From NCBI RefSeq assembly GCF_900497805.2, contig NW_020954548.1, positions 11,173,866-11,237,865 on the forward strand: a DNA stretch of 64,000 bases, written 5' to 3'. The position numbers and the translations under genes are program-made. This document shows positions 12,104-24,749 of the stretch, piece by piece; positions within the stretch are counted from its first letter, which is position 1, and each line of letters opens with the position of its first letter. The notes under the pieces are model-generated. The model was given only the letters and a program-made list of their open reading frames with translations. It made no database searches and had not been told where the DNA came from. Origin of the DNA: Vombatus ursinus. Taxonomy: Eukaryota; Chordata; Mammalia; Diprotodontia; Vombatidae.

Positions 12104-12335
12104 ATACACGCATACATACATATACATACATATATGTGTATGTATGCATACATATTATATGCTATGTGTGTTATAAATAATATGTACATATTATATGTAC
12201 ATTATATAGATGCTATTAAAGTTTAAAACTACACTAACACTTTTGGGATATCTTGTATGTGTATATATATACGTATATATGCATATATGTGTATGTATAC
12301 ATGTGTATGTACTTATCTGTGTATAAATAAAATCA
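12104..12335. repeat. (TATG/CATA)n microsatellites, two blocks
   Basis: Blocks 12104-12215 and 12250-12335 of alternating TATG, CATA and TA steps. Several stretches are self-complementary. Confidence 0.93.
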
Positions 12336-12494
12336 AGTACAAAATAGGAGTTCAGAGAAGGGACAGATCTCTGGGGCTTAAAGCAATTGAAGAAGACTTT
12401 ATAGAAGAACAGGACACCCAGCAAGTCAATAGCCTAGCGGGGTTGAGAGCTTGTGGTTTCTTAGAGTTTAGGGTTCTGCATTCTGATGTATTAG

Positions 12495-12710
12495 AAAGAA
12501 CATTGGACATAGATGGGATGTGGGTTTAAGTCCAAGCTCCCCTCCCATGTGACTTTGGGCAGATCACTTCACCTTCTCTGTGCCTCAGTTTCCTCATCTG
12601 TAAAATGGGCAATAATATTTCTACTGCCTATATTACAAGGCTGTTAAGAAAATACTTTGTCAAACTTTAAGCAGTATGTAAAATATGAGTTGTTATTCTT
12701 GTTTTTATTA
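12495..12710 (+). repeat. MIR SINE
   Basis: 'gtgactttgggcagatcact', 'cctcagtttcctcatctgta' and 'aaaatgggcaataatattt' are the classic MIR body. Confidence 0.9.
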
Positions 12711-13610
12711 TTATTAATAATATTGTTACTGTTGCCTATCTCATAGAATTGTTTTCAGGAAAGCATGTATAAGGCAATATCTGAGCTATTATGATTATTC
12801 TTTCCATTATACCCTGCACCTTGGCAGAATCATAATGAAATATTCTCACTTTTCTGGTACATGATTGATACTATCTGTTCCTGGAAGCTACTTTTAACAT
12901 CTAAGGATTTACTTGAGAGCTACCAAAGATGGTGTACTGTTGCCAGTGAGTCCTGGAGGGGGTTCTTGGAGTAAGTGGGGGTGGATGAGGAAGTTATTCA
13001 GATCCAGGAACAAATGATAACTGCTAATATGGAAGGAAGCACTTGTTGCAGGACAGATAACATCTGGGATGATGACCAAGAAAGGATTTCAAGTTGACAT
13101 AGAATTCACTGAAGCCAAAATATATGATAGAAATGTAACCCAGAAGGACCAATGAAGAGCCAACACTATTTCATCCATTGGAATGGGGTGAGGGAGTTGA
13201 GTCACAAAAACTAGTTCATGAACTCAAAGGAGATCAAAGTCAGGACGATACCTTGCCCAAAGAGTTAAGAGCTGAGTCAGGGTTACTCAGAGTCCAGATT
13301 AGATTCTGAAGGCAAGATCAGGATGGGTGACATTCTATAATTACATCACAGGGAATGGAGTAGAGCAAGTAGTCATGGCAAATTGGTTGGATAAGGTCTG
13401 AACTAAATGACTTTGTTTCTTTTTGAAATGGTTTGACTCTTGTGAAAATAGGATTATTAAAGGGCCCGTCCCCAGGGGAAAATTCATGGGGACTGATGAG
13501 GGTACTTACTAAGCTACTATCATTTAAAATTTTCTATGAAATCTCAGACTATCAGAAAAAATGTCCAAGTATATCTGAAATTTTTAAAAATAGTGGATGC
13601 TGGATTTACC
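12711..13610. other. Unique or unrecognised sequence
   Basis: No named repeat. A 62-codon ORF at 13433-13621 runs into MIR sequence and is not supported as a gene. Confidence 0.3.
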
Positions 13611-13812
13611 CAGCACATTAAGGTTTACAATGTGCTTTGCATACATTATTATTATTAGTAACTACTTCTTACATAATGCTTTAAGCTTCATAATAGTACT
13701 GTGCATATATTATCTCATTTGCTCCTAATAACCTTATAAGAGGGGAAATAATAATATCAATAATAATTCTTTTCCATAGCACTTTAAGAGTTTTAAAAGC
13801 ATTTTCATCACA
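13611..13812 (-). repeat. Two or three MIR fragments in tandem
   Basis: 'aatgtgctttgcatacatta' (13630), 'tatctcatttgctcctaata' (13711) and 'catagcactttaagagtttt' (13778) each restart the reversed MIR tail, so at least two partial copies lie end to end. Confidence 0.6.
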
Positions 13813-13894
13813 GCATGAATTACCAACTGGATATGGAAGCCAAGAAAGTGAATTCATTCTTAGGATGCCTTAGGAGATGCATAGTTATAGGACT

Positions 13895-15045
13895 ACCTGT
13901 GGGTGTTATCCAAGGCTCTGTCCTGGGCCCTCTTCCCTTTCTATACTCATTTACTTTGTAGTATCATCAGCGCCCATGGATTCAATGATCGTGTCCATAC
14001 AGATGATTCTCTGATTTATGTATCCAGTCCTAGACTCTCCTGAACTTCAGTCTTATACCACAATTGCCTATTGAATATCTTAAACTGGATATCCCATAGG
14101 CTTTTCAAACTCAACATATCCAAAATAGAGCTTACCATCTTTCTCTCCCCGCTCTACGTCTTCATATTTCCTTGTTGAGGAGACAACCTATCATTCCAGT
14201 CACCTAGGTTTGCAACCTGGAATTCATTCTTTACTCTTCACTCTCCACTCTCCCTTACCACTGACTTTCAGTCAGTTGCCAAGTCCTGTTGATTTTTACC
14301 TCTACAACATTTCTCATATTTATCCCCTTCTTTTCACTCCCATGGCCACCATCCTAGTTAAGGTTCTCATCACATCAAATCCAGGCTATTTCTAAAACTT
14401 CTTTCTTGGACTAGCTGCCTCAAGTCTCTGTTCTCTCTAATTTTCTTCCACAGAAGGTCCAGGAATGATATTCTTATAGCACAGGTCAAACTGTGTTACT
14501 CTCCTACTCAGTAAACTCTGGGGATAACCTAAAGCTTCTAAGATCAAATAAAACTTCTTTGTTTTGCGTTTAAAGCCCTTTATAGCCTGGCTCTAACCTG
14601 TGTCTTTCCAATCTTATACATTATTACCATACATGATCTCTTTAGTTTAACCAAACTGGTCCTCCTTACTTTTCTGCACACATATGCCATCTCCCACCTC
14701 TATACTTTTGCACAGGCTGTAGACTCTGGGCCTGCAATTCACTCTGTTCACCTCTGCCTCTTGAAATCCTCATTTTTTTTTCAAAGCACAGCTCAAGAAC
14801 CACTTCCTATATGGAGAGTTTCTTGATCTCTCCCAGCTACTAGGATCTCCTCCTATTACCTTGTTTTTGTTTGTTTGTTTTTGTATTTACTCATATGTGT
14901 ATGTGTTTTCTTTCCCCAAAGAACACATGTTCCTTTGGAGCAGGGATTGTTTAGTTTCTGCGTTTGTACCCTCAGTACCCAGCACAATGCCAGGCACATA
15001 GTAGACACATAATAAATGCTTGCTGCTTAATTGGTGAATTGACCA
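13895..15045 (+). mobile_element. L2 LINE, 3' ~1.15 kb
   Basis: Starts in the RT motif B region: 'gtgttatccaaggctctgtc' translates to GVIQGSVLGPL (L2: GVPQGSVLGPL). It continues through the C-terminal ORF ('ctcaacatatccaaaataga', 'gccaagtcctgttgattttt', 'tttaaagccctttatagcct', 'cacctctgcctcttgaaatc') to the 3'UTR ('gagcagggattgtttagttt', 'aataaatgcttgctgctta'). The frame is broken many times, as expected for a mammalian L2 older than the marsupial-placental split. It is the longest uninterrupted L2 piece here and a useful reference for the reversed copies elsewhere in the window. Confidence 0.95.
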
Positions 15046-17084
15046 GTGAAGTCAGTCAGAACAGCTTTCTATTTTGCCCAGTATCTATATTAAATTGCAG
15101 AATACTGAATTTAGTATGACAAGACCTCAGTCTGAGTCCCTACTTATGGGGTTACACAAATTTGTATGACAATGACACCCATAGAAGGATAGCCCAATTC
15201 ATTCATTACCTTCATTACCTAGAAAAATATAAACTATAGGTCATCATAGATGATATCAAGCAAATGTCCTGTATATTTCTCGGACAATTCTATAGACCTG
15301 TTCTATCTGTGTTTCACTTTCTCCCTCCATCACCATCAAGATCTGTCCTAATATCAAATCTAAAACAGGGCTTTAGTGGTTGCAAAGACAAGAGGATTCC
15401 AAGCCCCCTAAACATCTGATAATCACTGAACTATTAATCTAGCAATTCTTCCCACCAAGTTTCCAAATGGGCCACACATATTTGAAGTGGGCTGAGAACA
15501 TTTTTATTAGTGGTTTGTCTTTTTTTCCCTGTTGCTAAGAACCTTTTCTACTATCTGACCATATTTTCTGGAATCCCTTTCACTTTAAAATCTGTTTTTT
15601 CTCCCTCTGTGACTCAAAGTCCATATTTCCTTACTTTTACAATATCTCCAGTCTCTGGCACTTTCTCTGTTACCTCCTCCTAAGTTCAAGTAATTGCCAT
15701 TCCCTTTGCTTTTCTCTTCACTCTATCCCCTGAAGATTTTGCTTTTTACTCTAATCACCAACCCAGTCCTAGCTGCTAATTCCTGACTTCTCCTTCCCAT
15801 AGGAGCACTTATTAACACTAAGAACTCCCTCCTGAGGCTCACTTGGGAAGCACTGCCACAGCTGAATGCAGGCTAATTCAAACCTGTGGATTGCTTTTAT
15901 GATGTTACTATATCATTCTACTTTTTTAAAGAAAAAGGTAAAAGAGGAAGTGGCCCTAAATGACAAATACTGCCAATAAAACAATAGCATTGGGCCCCCT
16001 GCTCCAAGAGGTCCCAGATGACTAAAGAAGGACTTTTTAAAAAATTCCACTTCAAAGCTTTCCCTTTTCTGAAATAAGAGGCCAGATAATCTTAAAATGG
16101 GCCAGCCATACCCAAGAGATAGTAAGTCATTTAAACACTTCTTGCCTTCCTTTTAACTTAAGCACAGCCAACTTCATATATTTTTTCCTCCAATTGAGCC
16201 CAGGAGACACTATTCATTTCTAGGAGGGGCTATAAAAGGTATCTGGGTGTCTAACACATGCCAGAAGACAAATGGCATGGACAGTATTGAACGCAGGTTC
16301 ATCTGAGAAATAGAAAGTAAACTCGTACCCTTGACCAAAGCTTTGTGACATGTATCTCTTTGGAATTCAACCCCTTTAATTTCAGTGTGGCAGCCTGTGG
16401 CTCCCAATGCCTAGGGGCTAATTATAATAAGTTCACAACTGAAATTACACATCTGATATTTATAAAACTCACAAGCAGTCCAGAACTTTCTTTGGGCAGG
16501 AAATGACAAATCTTTGCTAAGTTATTTTCAGGCCATAAAAAAAAAGCTAGTGATGAACTAACTGGCGAGAGAAAAATGATGATGCCTTGAAACACTGAAA
16601 CTAGTCCATTCTTTGAAAAAAAAAAGGCTCAAAGTCATTTTATCTACTATTTAATGTTGTGCAGTAAGTTGCTGGCAAATCCGGGGAATACCTTGCAGTA
16701 CAGTGCCCAAGATATAAGAGATAATCAGGCTGATTTAATTAGAGTTGGGAATGCCAGCAAAATGTTATTATATCAAATCGGATGTTATTAGAGAATACCA
16801 GTTGGATAACAATATCTTGCAATGACAACATATCCTTATCTTTCATGCATCTCCCTCTATTACCACAAGAAAACTCAGTGAAGGTAAATTATGCTTGCTT
16901 TTAAAAAGCAAAATGCTATTGCTACTTGCTCTAACACATCAGTGGATTATTAGTTCATCAATCTGGATATTCACTTTAGTGACACAGATTATTACCCGTA
17001 CATAACTGATCATCCAGCATGTATAATGCTCACCTTTATATTCCCATAAGCAGTCAACCCAAAATTTCAGAAGCCTTCTTATCA
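15046..17084. other. Repeat-poor stretch
   Basis: Two kilobases with no repeat I can name. The part 16440-16900 is rich in ATTA/TAATTA-type sites and has moderately complex composition, see findings. A 65-codon minus ORF (16210-16407) has no support. Confidence 0.4.
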
Positions 17085-17340
17085 TAGCTACCATTTTATA
17101 GCACTTTAAGAATTGCAAAGCACTTAACCTATGTCATATCATTTGAGCCTCATAATAACCCTTGGAGGTAAGTGATAGTTATCCCCATTTTACAGATGCT
17201 GAAACTGAGGTTGAGAGAGGTTTAGTGATTTGTCCAGGGTCACACAGCTAATAAATGTCTGAGGCAGAATTTGAACTCAGGTCTTCTTGACTCTACATCC
17301 AGAACTCTATCCATTATACCACCTAAGTGCCTCATTACCA
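17085..17340 (-). repeat. MIR SINE, near full length
   Basis: 'tatagcactttaagaattgc', 'gttatccccattttacagat', 'gggtcacacagctaataaat', 'actctatccattataccacc': reversed tail, core and head in order. Confidence 0.95.
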
Positions 17341-17569
17341 TGAATGGAACACATGAGCTCTCTATTGGTTATTTCTTGTACTCACTGTGACTGGCCCATT
17401 TTTATCCTATTACAAGTTATATTGTTTCTTCTACACAATTCCTTGTTTGTAATATGTTACATCTTGATCATGTCCACCAACTGCCTCTACATTAATATTG
17501 GGGGATTTTCAAATTTAGTTCTCTTTGAAATGTCCCCTAGAAAGCAACATTGCACCATAAAGCTTGCTC

Positions 17570-17775
17570 ACCATAAGCAGATTGGAAAGGGCACTGGTCT
17601 CAGGGTTAGGAGTTCTATTTTTATCTCTGACACTAGCTATGTGATTTCGAGCGAATCACTTCACACTGGTAAGCCTCAGTTTCCAAAATTGTAAAATGGG
17701 GATGAAAACGCATGACCTACTTCATGGGGAAAGTACATTGTAAACTATAAAAGCATTATATGAATAAGCTATTTT
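17570..17775 (+). repeat. MIR SINE
   Basis: 'tgacactagctatgtgattt', 'gcctcagtttccaaaattgt' and 'aaaatggggatgaaaacg'. Confidence 0.85.
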
Positions 17776-17936
17776 TATGATTAATGACACTATTAGTAAT
17801 TGAATTTGCATTATATAAATGTGCATATAAAAAGCAAGAAAATGGTACCATTATGAATTCCAGGATGCAAAATCCTTATTATAAAATCCTGAAGCTTGGC
17901 TATGTGAACTGATCAGACCATGTATCCTAACTTACT

Positions 17937-17951
17937 AACAAATCATATTTT
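17937..17951. repeat. Target-site duplication, left copy (15 bp)
   Basis: 'aacaaatcatatttt', identical to 18501-18515. Confidence 0.93.
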
Positions 17952-18500
17952 TTTATATTCATATTAAACATATATTCACATTAGTGATGTTGTAAGTAGA
18001 AATTAAAACCAATAGGAGGAACCATCAGAAAGAGGAAACAAAACAACAGAAGAGGAAAAAAAATAACAATTCGGCTTCCATAGTTCTTTCTTTGGGTGTA
18101 GATAGCATTTTCCATCACAAGGCCTCTGGAGATGTCTTAGATCCTTGTATTGCCAGGAAGGGTTAAGTTTATCAATATTAGTCATCACACAATGTGACTG
18201 TTATTATATACAACGTTCTCTTGGTTCTGCTCACTTCACTCAGCATCAGACCATACAAGTCTTTCCAGGTTTTTCTGAAGTCAGCCTGTTCATCATTTCT
18301 CGTAGCACAATAGTATTCCATCACATTCATATACCACAACTTGCTCAGCCATTCCTCAATTGATGGGCATCCTCTCAATTTCCAATTCTTTGCCAGCACA
18401 AAAAGAGCTGCTATGAATATTTTTGTACATGTAGGTCCTTTTCCCATTTGTGTGATCTCTTTGGGATATAGCCCTAGAAGTGCTTTTGCTGGGTCAAAGG
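17952..18500 (-). mobile_element. 5'-truncated L1 insertion: ORF2 C-terminus and 3'UTR
   Basis: Read on the minus strand, it encodes the end of L1 ORF2p without interruption from the 5' truncation point to the natural stop region (18178-18500): 'FDPAKALLGLYPKE', 'TKIFIAALFVLAKNWK', 'CPSIEEWLSKLWYM', 'MEYYCATRNDEQ'. These align with the human L1 C-terminus (FDPAIPLLGIYPKD, TRMFIAALFTIAKTWN, MEYYAAIKNDE). The first codons of the apparent 110-codon ORF come from the flanking duplication, not L1. The 3'UTR and T-rich (reversed A-rich) end reach 17952. An undamaged frame with perfect duplications suggests one of the younger insertions here. Confidence 0.95.
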
Positions 18501-18515
18501 AACAAATCATATTTT
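18501..18515. repeat. Target-site duplication, right copy (15 bp)
   Basis: 'aacaaatcatatttt', exact match to the left copy. Confidence 0.93.
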
Positions 18516-18904
18516 GAAACTATGAAATAAATACAAGTACCATTATCATTATTGTCACCTATGCTAATGTTCTACATGCATGCATGCATTCTGATGTTAT
18601 CTATGCTTCCACATATAAAGCACTTATGTTTGTTCTGTCTCATTTGTGAGATAATAAACTGCCAGAAGGTAGATTTCAACATCTACTTCTTTTTTAACTC
18701 TATCCCTTCCTTGTTCTCAGTCTAATATAGTATACTATACACACTGGCCCTACAAATAATATTGTTGCCCATTCAGACTGTAATCTCTTTACTATTTATA
18801 ATGTAGAATCACCATTAACTCTGGGTTTGGGTAGATTTTTTCAAAGAGGTACAACAGAAGTGATCAAGGGAAATGAAAGTTACTAGGATACTTCCCATGA
18901 AGAC

Positions 18905-19132
18905 AGGTATGAAGAGGCAGTGTAGTATGCTAAAAATCATACTTATCTTAATGTCAGAGTGACAGACTTCTTGCCTAGATAACTTACTAGGTGTGCGGCC
19001 CTGGGAAAATCACTTAACCTTACAGTGGCTTATTCTTCTCATCTGCAAAATAAGGAACAGAACATTTGCACCACTTCTCTCAGGGGGATTATGAGAAAGT
19101 CACCTAACATGTTCCACAAATATGAATTATTA
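18905..19132 (+). repeat. MIR SINE
   Basis: 'ggccctgggaaaatcactta' and 'cttctcatctgcaaaataag', followed by the MIR tail 'acctaacatgttccac...attattattag'. Confidence 0.8.
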
Positions 19133-20700
19133 TTAGCACATCAAACAAAATAACTTAGGTAGACTTGAGAAAAATAATACGAGTCCTAATAATACTTGTC
19201 CTTCTATCTCTAATCTTGGAGGCAACCAGAAAGAGTACAAATTTATAAACACACAAACACATATACATCCCAAACTTCACAAATGTATCCTTTTTTGAAT
19301 TTTAAGAAATTTAATTCTAAGCAACCCAAGATGCAGACTATAAAGGAGGTTGAATTCTTTCTTGGAAATTACAAGTGGTTTGTTTATTGTTGGTCATGTA
19401 GCCCTACTTGAAACCAGATTCTTTTCATAATGAAAATCGTGGGATAGAAGCTCACCTGTATAATAAGCCCATGTATCTGTAGAGCAACTGGGACTCCCCA
19501 CACTGAGTGGGGAGTGTATGGTAATGCATTTTTTCTATTAAAGAAAATGGGTCTAGTTATCTCAGGTCTTACATAGCTAAAACATGAACATTACAACATC
19601 TCACCTTTCCTCTCTATTTTTTGGTTGAACTAGAAGCTTTACCACCATGCATTTTAGGACTAGCAAATCTTTGAGCTGTATATCCTATAGAGCCAGATTG
19701 GAGAACATAGACAACTAAATTTCACCATATAAACAAAAGGCAATAGAACCTGAGAATAAGTAGCAAAACAGAGCTTGCTTTAGTCCTTATTTATTGCACA
19801 TGTGTGTGCTTGTAATATGCTATAACAACAATTAACTTTTGTTAAAATGAGGTAGATATAATGACACACAAGGTAAATGTGATTCCCTCCTCAGGAACTT
19901 TATGAAATTTATTTTAGACAAAAAGTTATAAATTTAATACTTATTGCTCTAAGCCTACAGTTGAGAAAATTCCTAACATTTAGACAGAGGTTGGGTTCTC
20001 TGCATTAATTTACATTTATATCTGTCTCTAATCCATTTCATCTGTGTGGTTGAGATAAAAAATTAGTTTTCTGGAAATGTTTGGGTAATGAAATAACAAA
20101 TTTTATTTAAAGTTCCTGTCTATAGATAAGCAGTTGGAGGGGAAGTTGGGGAAAGAGGAAATCTTTTTCTTAGAATTTTCCTCTCCTTGGAATTTGAGTA
20201 GGTGGATACAACTAGTGTCATCAGTACGAGTTTTCTGCTGTAACATGGAGTTAAGGTTGTACAGAGTGCAATGATTGGTTCTTCCCTTCTTTTTATTACA
20301 AGCATTCCAAGGTTCTCATCATCCCCACTCTGGCATTCAGTTCTTTCATGTTAGTCATAAAAAATCCATATTACTTTTTCACTTTGTCACTTCCTGTACC
20401 CTAAGAAGAATGAAATTCTCATTAAGGCAAATAAGGATTTATTAGCTATTCTGCCTTTAACAGAAAGAGCTCCAGCATCTGCATGAACAATTAAAGTTAT
20501 CCATGATGACTAGTTTGTACCTCTATGCCAGCTTTGTGATGTTTTCCAAATTCATTATCTTTCTCCTCCTTCTGGCCAGGGAGTGTCCCACCACAATTTT
20601 GCTATAATTTCTTTCTCCACTGAATCCTGCCCAGATCTTCTCCACACTGTTTACCTTTACTTTTGATTCAAGCATATTGTCACAGGAATCTATATCTATT

Positions 20701-20731
<31 letters not shown>

Positions 20732-22794
20732 CACACACATATATATATCATTTTTATCTCACTTGCTTTATTTATATATGAAAAAGTTCATATCACATTA
20801 CAGTTATGAGTTCAATACCACTGTACCTCTGGGAAAAATATGACAAACATATCCTTCAGATAAGAGCTGTGTTCACTTTTTTTAATTGTCTATACTCTGC
20901 ACATTAGTCATAGATCTAAAGACATGGATTTTATTATTGTCACTCTCTTGGACATTGCCTCCTGTGAATTAATGGTCCTTTCCGTTGGTTTTCCTCTTCC
21001 TATTCCAAGTGTGTGGTGGTGAGGGTGGGGTGGGGAGATTGGTGAGCATATGTAGTATGCTTAGCAGATAACGCCCCTGTGTGGAAGAGGCTATGGAGCC
21101 TGGTTCTAGAAAGACATAATGAGGAATAATGGAAATGCCCTGTTACTTGATTTAGAGCATGCACAGATATTCTGTGTCTGATTCTGGTCTTCTATCTATG
21201 GGATAGAGTGACATACTGTTGATTGGAGATGTAGCTAGAACTGGGGTACATTCAAAAAGCAATTATCAGTTCAAGTTTAGGGGTCCTCATTTCTGCCTGG
21301 CTGTGTTTGGATGAAGAGGCAAGAAGCACTAAAATATTTCATTGGGAAGGTTTCCAAGTCTTCAGATAAATACTTTACCTCTCCATTAGATTCACCACAA
21401 AGTGACCCACACAAGTGGATGGCCCCACTCTGTTGCCTCTTATTTCCAGTTTTTGAAGATGGCTACAACCTTTGTGGCTTTGAAAGGTCACAAGAGCAAG
21501 CCATAAGAAGTCCAGAAGCTGGAGACCATTCTGATATTTGACAGAAGTTAGATATTGAGGAGTAAAATAATGAACAACTTGCTTGACTCAGCCTACTGAT
21601 AGCTGAAATGTGGACTTATCCAGTGGAACTGTTATATTTGGAAGTGAACTCATTGAGACCAATGTTATGTAGAAACTGCTGTAAGTTTAAGTCTACTTTT
21701 CCCAGAGGCCAAGAGAGTATGCCCCCAATCACTGGTGGGAGAAAATGTCTATATTTCTATTTGTGCTATATCTTCACAGTAAATAGCCCTTAGTAAAAAT
21801 GAATTGATGTTAATTGGTTAAATGGAACTTGGGCACTAATTTTTGGTGGACAATAGAGAGGAAGTACTTAACAGGACATTAATAGAATGGGGGCTTGAGT
21901 CAATAGCATTAGATAAAGAAACTCTCAACCACAGGAATGCCTCTAAAGTTCTGAGGAGGAGATATAGATGGCCTCATTTTAGAAAAGTAAATCCAGAATC
22001 TTGCTATACAATATGCTACTCTATGTGGTATCTGGCTTAAAGGCTACATGCAGGCAGTTTTCTCCTTCTATTTACATTCAGTTTAATGATATTTAGAATA
22101 GATGTACAAGTCTTCAGAAAAATACAACTTTATTGGCTCTTATTATGTGCACTCCATACCTAAGAGACCCTTATTCCTATAATTAAAATGGGGCTAGAGA
22201 TCCAAATCACATTTTAAAATACTATCTTGTTAACCAGATATTCACTCCCAAATTCCATCTTTTTCTTCTGAAGTCCCATACTCCTAATATCTTCAATTCC
22301 TTTCCTAGGACTTCATAATCCCTAGCAATTCTTTCTGGGCTCCATCTGGAAGTATCATTTTCCCAATGTGAATCAATCAAAGAAGATAGTTTTCATCATA
22401 TTTGACAATTCTTTGGAGGCCCTTTATTAAATGCTTGATAAATGCCCCATGAAGACAGCATTCCTTCCAATTATTTATGTCAGGTCAACATATGGTTGCC
22501 TTAGTATCCCTCCATATAGAGTCACCAAATGCCAATATTTCTCTTTTTCCTCTGAAGAGTTTCCTCAAAACTGAGCCTTCTGCTCTCTCTTCTGGGAGCA
22601 TCAATAGGTCTTTAATATTATTCTCTGGAGCATAAGAAGCTACTTCCACTTAAAAATGTCCAGTTTCAATCCAAAGGTTTCATAACCCTTTCCTTCTTAG
22701 CGTTATATTCTTCTAACCTCTGACCTCCTGGCTAAAGTCAGGAATTCCTTCTGCCTCTTAGAATTCATTTTCCTTTTTTTCTTTCTCCTTAAAA
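19133..22794. other. Long stretch with few recognisable elements
   Basis: Holds a perfect 9-bp-arm hairpin (19493-19515) and a CA/TA microsatellite (20701-20750). Around 21300-22040 several short ORFs occur in moderately complex sequence ending near 'agtaaatagcccttag'. It has the feel of an old repeat, but I cannot name a family. Confidence 0.35.
20701..20750. repeat. (AC)n(AT)n microsatellite
   Basis: 12 AC units, then AT and AC blocks. Confidence 0.97.
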
Positions 22795-22980
22795 TATTTA
22801 GGATAATAGGATCATAAACTCAATTTGCCTCAACCAACTCCTTCATTTGGCATATGAGGAAACTGAGGTCCACAGAGATGAGGTGGCTAACCAATCTTAC
22901 ACAGGCAAAATCATAGTCAAAATCTGAACCTAGGTCCTTTGATTCCAGAGCCAATACTCCTTCCAATCATCAACAATTCT
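22795..22980 (-). repeat. Ther-2 (MIR3) SINE
   Basis: 'aggatcataaactcaatttg', 'catatgaggaaactgaggtc' and 'gaacctaggtcctttgattc' in reversed order. Confidence 0.75.
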
Positions 22981-23944
22981 TCCAAGGAACACTTCATTTT
23001 TCCTGATGAGCTAGAGAATAGAGAGGGATTGTCTTCCAACCTTTTCACTTTCTCTAACTAGCATTTTGTGCTAGATACCACTTTGATAAACTCATATAAT
23101 GATGGTACACATGGTCCAGCTATAGCCACACCTTAACTCTCCATAGCCACAGCGATGACCAAGATGCTAATAATTTTTTGTGACCTCAAGTGATGATGCA
23201 GAACCCAGGATTGGATTTAGATGTCAATTTTGAAACTCAGGGTCTTGTCCTAGTAATTATCCTTAACTAAGGAATGAGAATTTTCTGTGACAGGCAGAAG
23301 TTTAGCAGATGAGCCATCAAGATTCAATGTAGACACTTGTTTTAAAGAATGGACTGATTGACTGACAGATTTGAAACTGGCTTCTCCCTTTCCCACACAG
23401 GTTGAAAGTACAATAGCTACTCAACTAATTCCACTGCTGATTGGAATGGAAACTTTGACTTACTCTGTTTCTCATCTGGGCCAGTTTGCCCCTCCTTAGG
23501 CAATTTGGTGGTCTCCCACTCCTGGAGGCTTACCAAATTGGGATCAGACTTAGTAAAGATACCTAATCAGCTTTAGCCTTACTGAAGATCAGAACTTGTG
23601 AATTCAAGCAATCTACCAACTTTCCCAGCAGCAGGAATTACAGGTCAAGATTTATTTTTAATGTTAATATTTATTCATCTTTTCTTTTTACCTTTTGAAT
23701 GTATTGCTTCATTCCCCATACTTATTAAGCCATCCCTTATTTAAAAAAAAAGAAAAAGAAAACAGCTCAGAAAAATTTACTAACATATCAACTAAGTCTG
23801 AAATGTATGCAGTCTTCCACATCATTGCAATCCATTTCTGCAAAGAGGGAGGGAGTTGTGTTTTCTCATCTCTTCTTCAGGGCCAGGTTTTGTTATGTCA
23901 ACAACTTCTCAGCAATTTATAATCTTAGAGAGATGCCTATAGCA
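22981..23944. other. Unrecognised sequence
   Basis: No named repeat or coding signal; an A-rich tract at 23741-23762 is the only low-complexity feature. Confidence 0.3.
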
Positions 23945-24120
23945 TTAGATTGGATTAAATAAAGGATTTATTAGGTGCTTACTATGTGCCAAACACTGTA
24001 TTTAGCACTGGGACTACAAATATAAGTAAAAGGACAGTCTTTGACCTCAAGCAGCTCATATTCTAATGCGGGAAAGAAAATGCATTAAAGGGAACTGAAA
24101 GGGGAAGGGGAGGTAAAAAA
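23945..24120 (-). repeat. L2 LINE 3' end
   Basis: 'aaaggatttattaggtgctt', 'gtgccaaacactgtatttag' and 'cctcaagcagctcatattct'. Confidence 0.85.
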
Positions 24121-24244
24121 AAAAGTAGTCTGGGCTGTTAGGAGCTGAGCTTGGCTGCTGTAGATGCTTCCTCAAATGGAGATTTATTAGTGGAACTCAC
24201 CAATTAGAGGAAGAGGCTTCAGGAGTGGAGGCTTCTCTTGCATG

Positions 24245-24330
24245 GGAAGACTTGCCCAGGGTCACATAGCCAATATGTGTCACCCAGGTCTTTCTGGCTT
24301 TGAGGTCAACTCTTCAATCACAATGAATAA
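24245..24330 (-). repeat. MIR SINE head fragment
   Basis: 'gacttgcccagggtcacata' and 'cacccaggtctttctgg'. Confidence 0.65.
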
Positions 24331-24749
24331 AATGTAAATTCAAGGGTTGTATGGAATTGGATGGGGAATGCACCAACATTGAGGGGATCTTTAAAAATCC
24401 CAAGTAGGAGTTGACACATGTTGAACCTTAAAGTAACTACTCTGTACAATGCTTTCCCCCTCATTCAAATCTTCTTCATCATGGTTTAGAGGTGACTGAG
24501 TTCTAAAAGGCAACAGCAGTAAACAGAAGATCTAAATGATTCCAGTAGGTTCTACCAAACTGGAAAGGCTTCAGGTACAGATACAATGATGAACTATGTG
24601 TATCTGCCTTCCAAGGTCCAGATTAAGTAGAGCAAGTCTTATTATGATAAGGTTCTCCATAACATCCTGACATTGTCTACCAAGGGGTTGGTATCTGCGT
24701 CAATTAACTAAACTATTAACATGCCATTATTATGACATTTATTAAGTAC
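24331..24749. other. Unrecognised sequence
   Basis: No feature named between the MIR head and the following SINE. Confidence 0.3.

Larger units (their letters stand above)
11621..12430 (-). repeat. L2 LINE 3' portion, interrupted
   Basis: 'gaatttattaagctctttca' to 'aaaaagcttacattctaatg' (11620-11735) is the reversed L2 end. 'attgaagaagactttataga' (12388) fits the next internal L2 block. A reversed Ther-2 (11930-12100) and AT microsatellites lie between. Confidence 0.7.
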
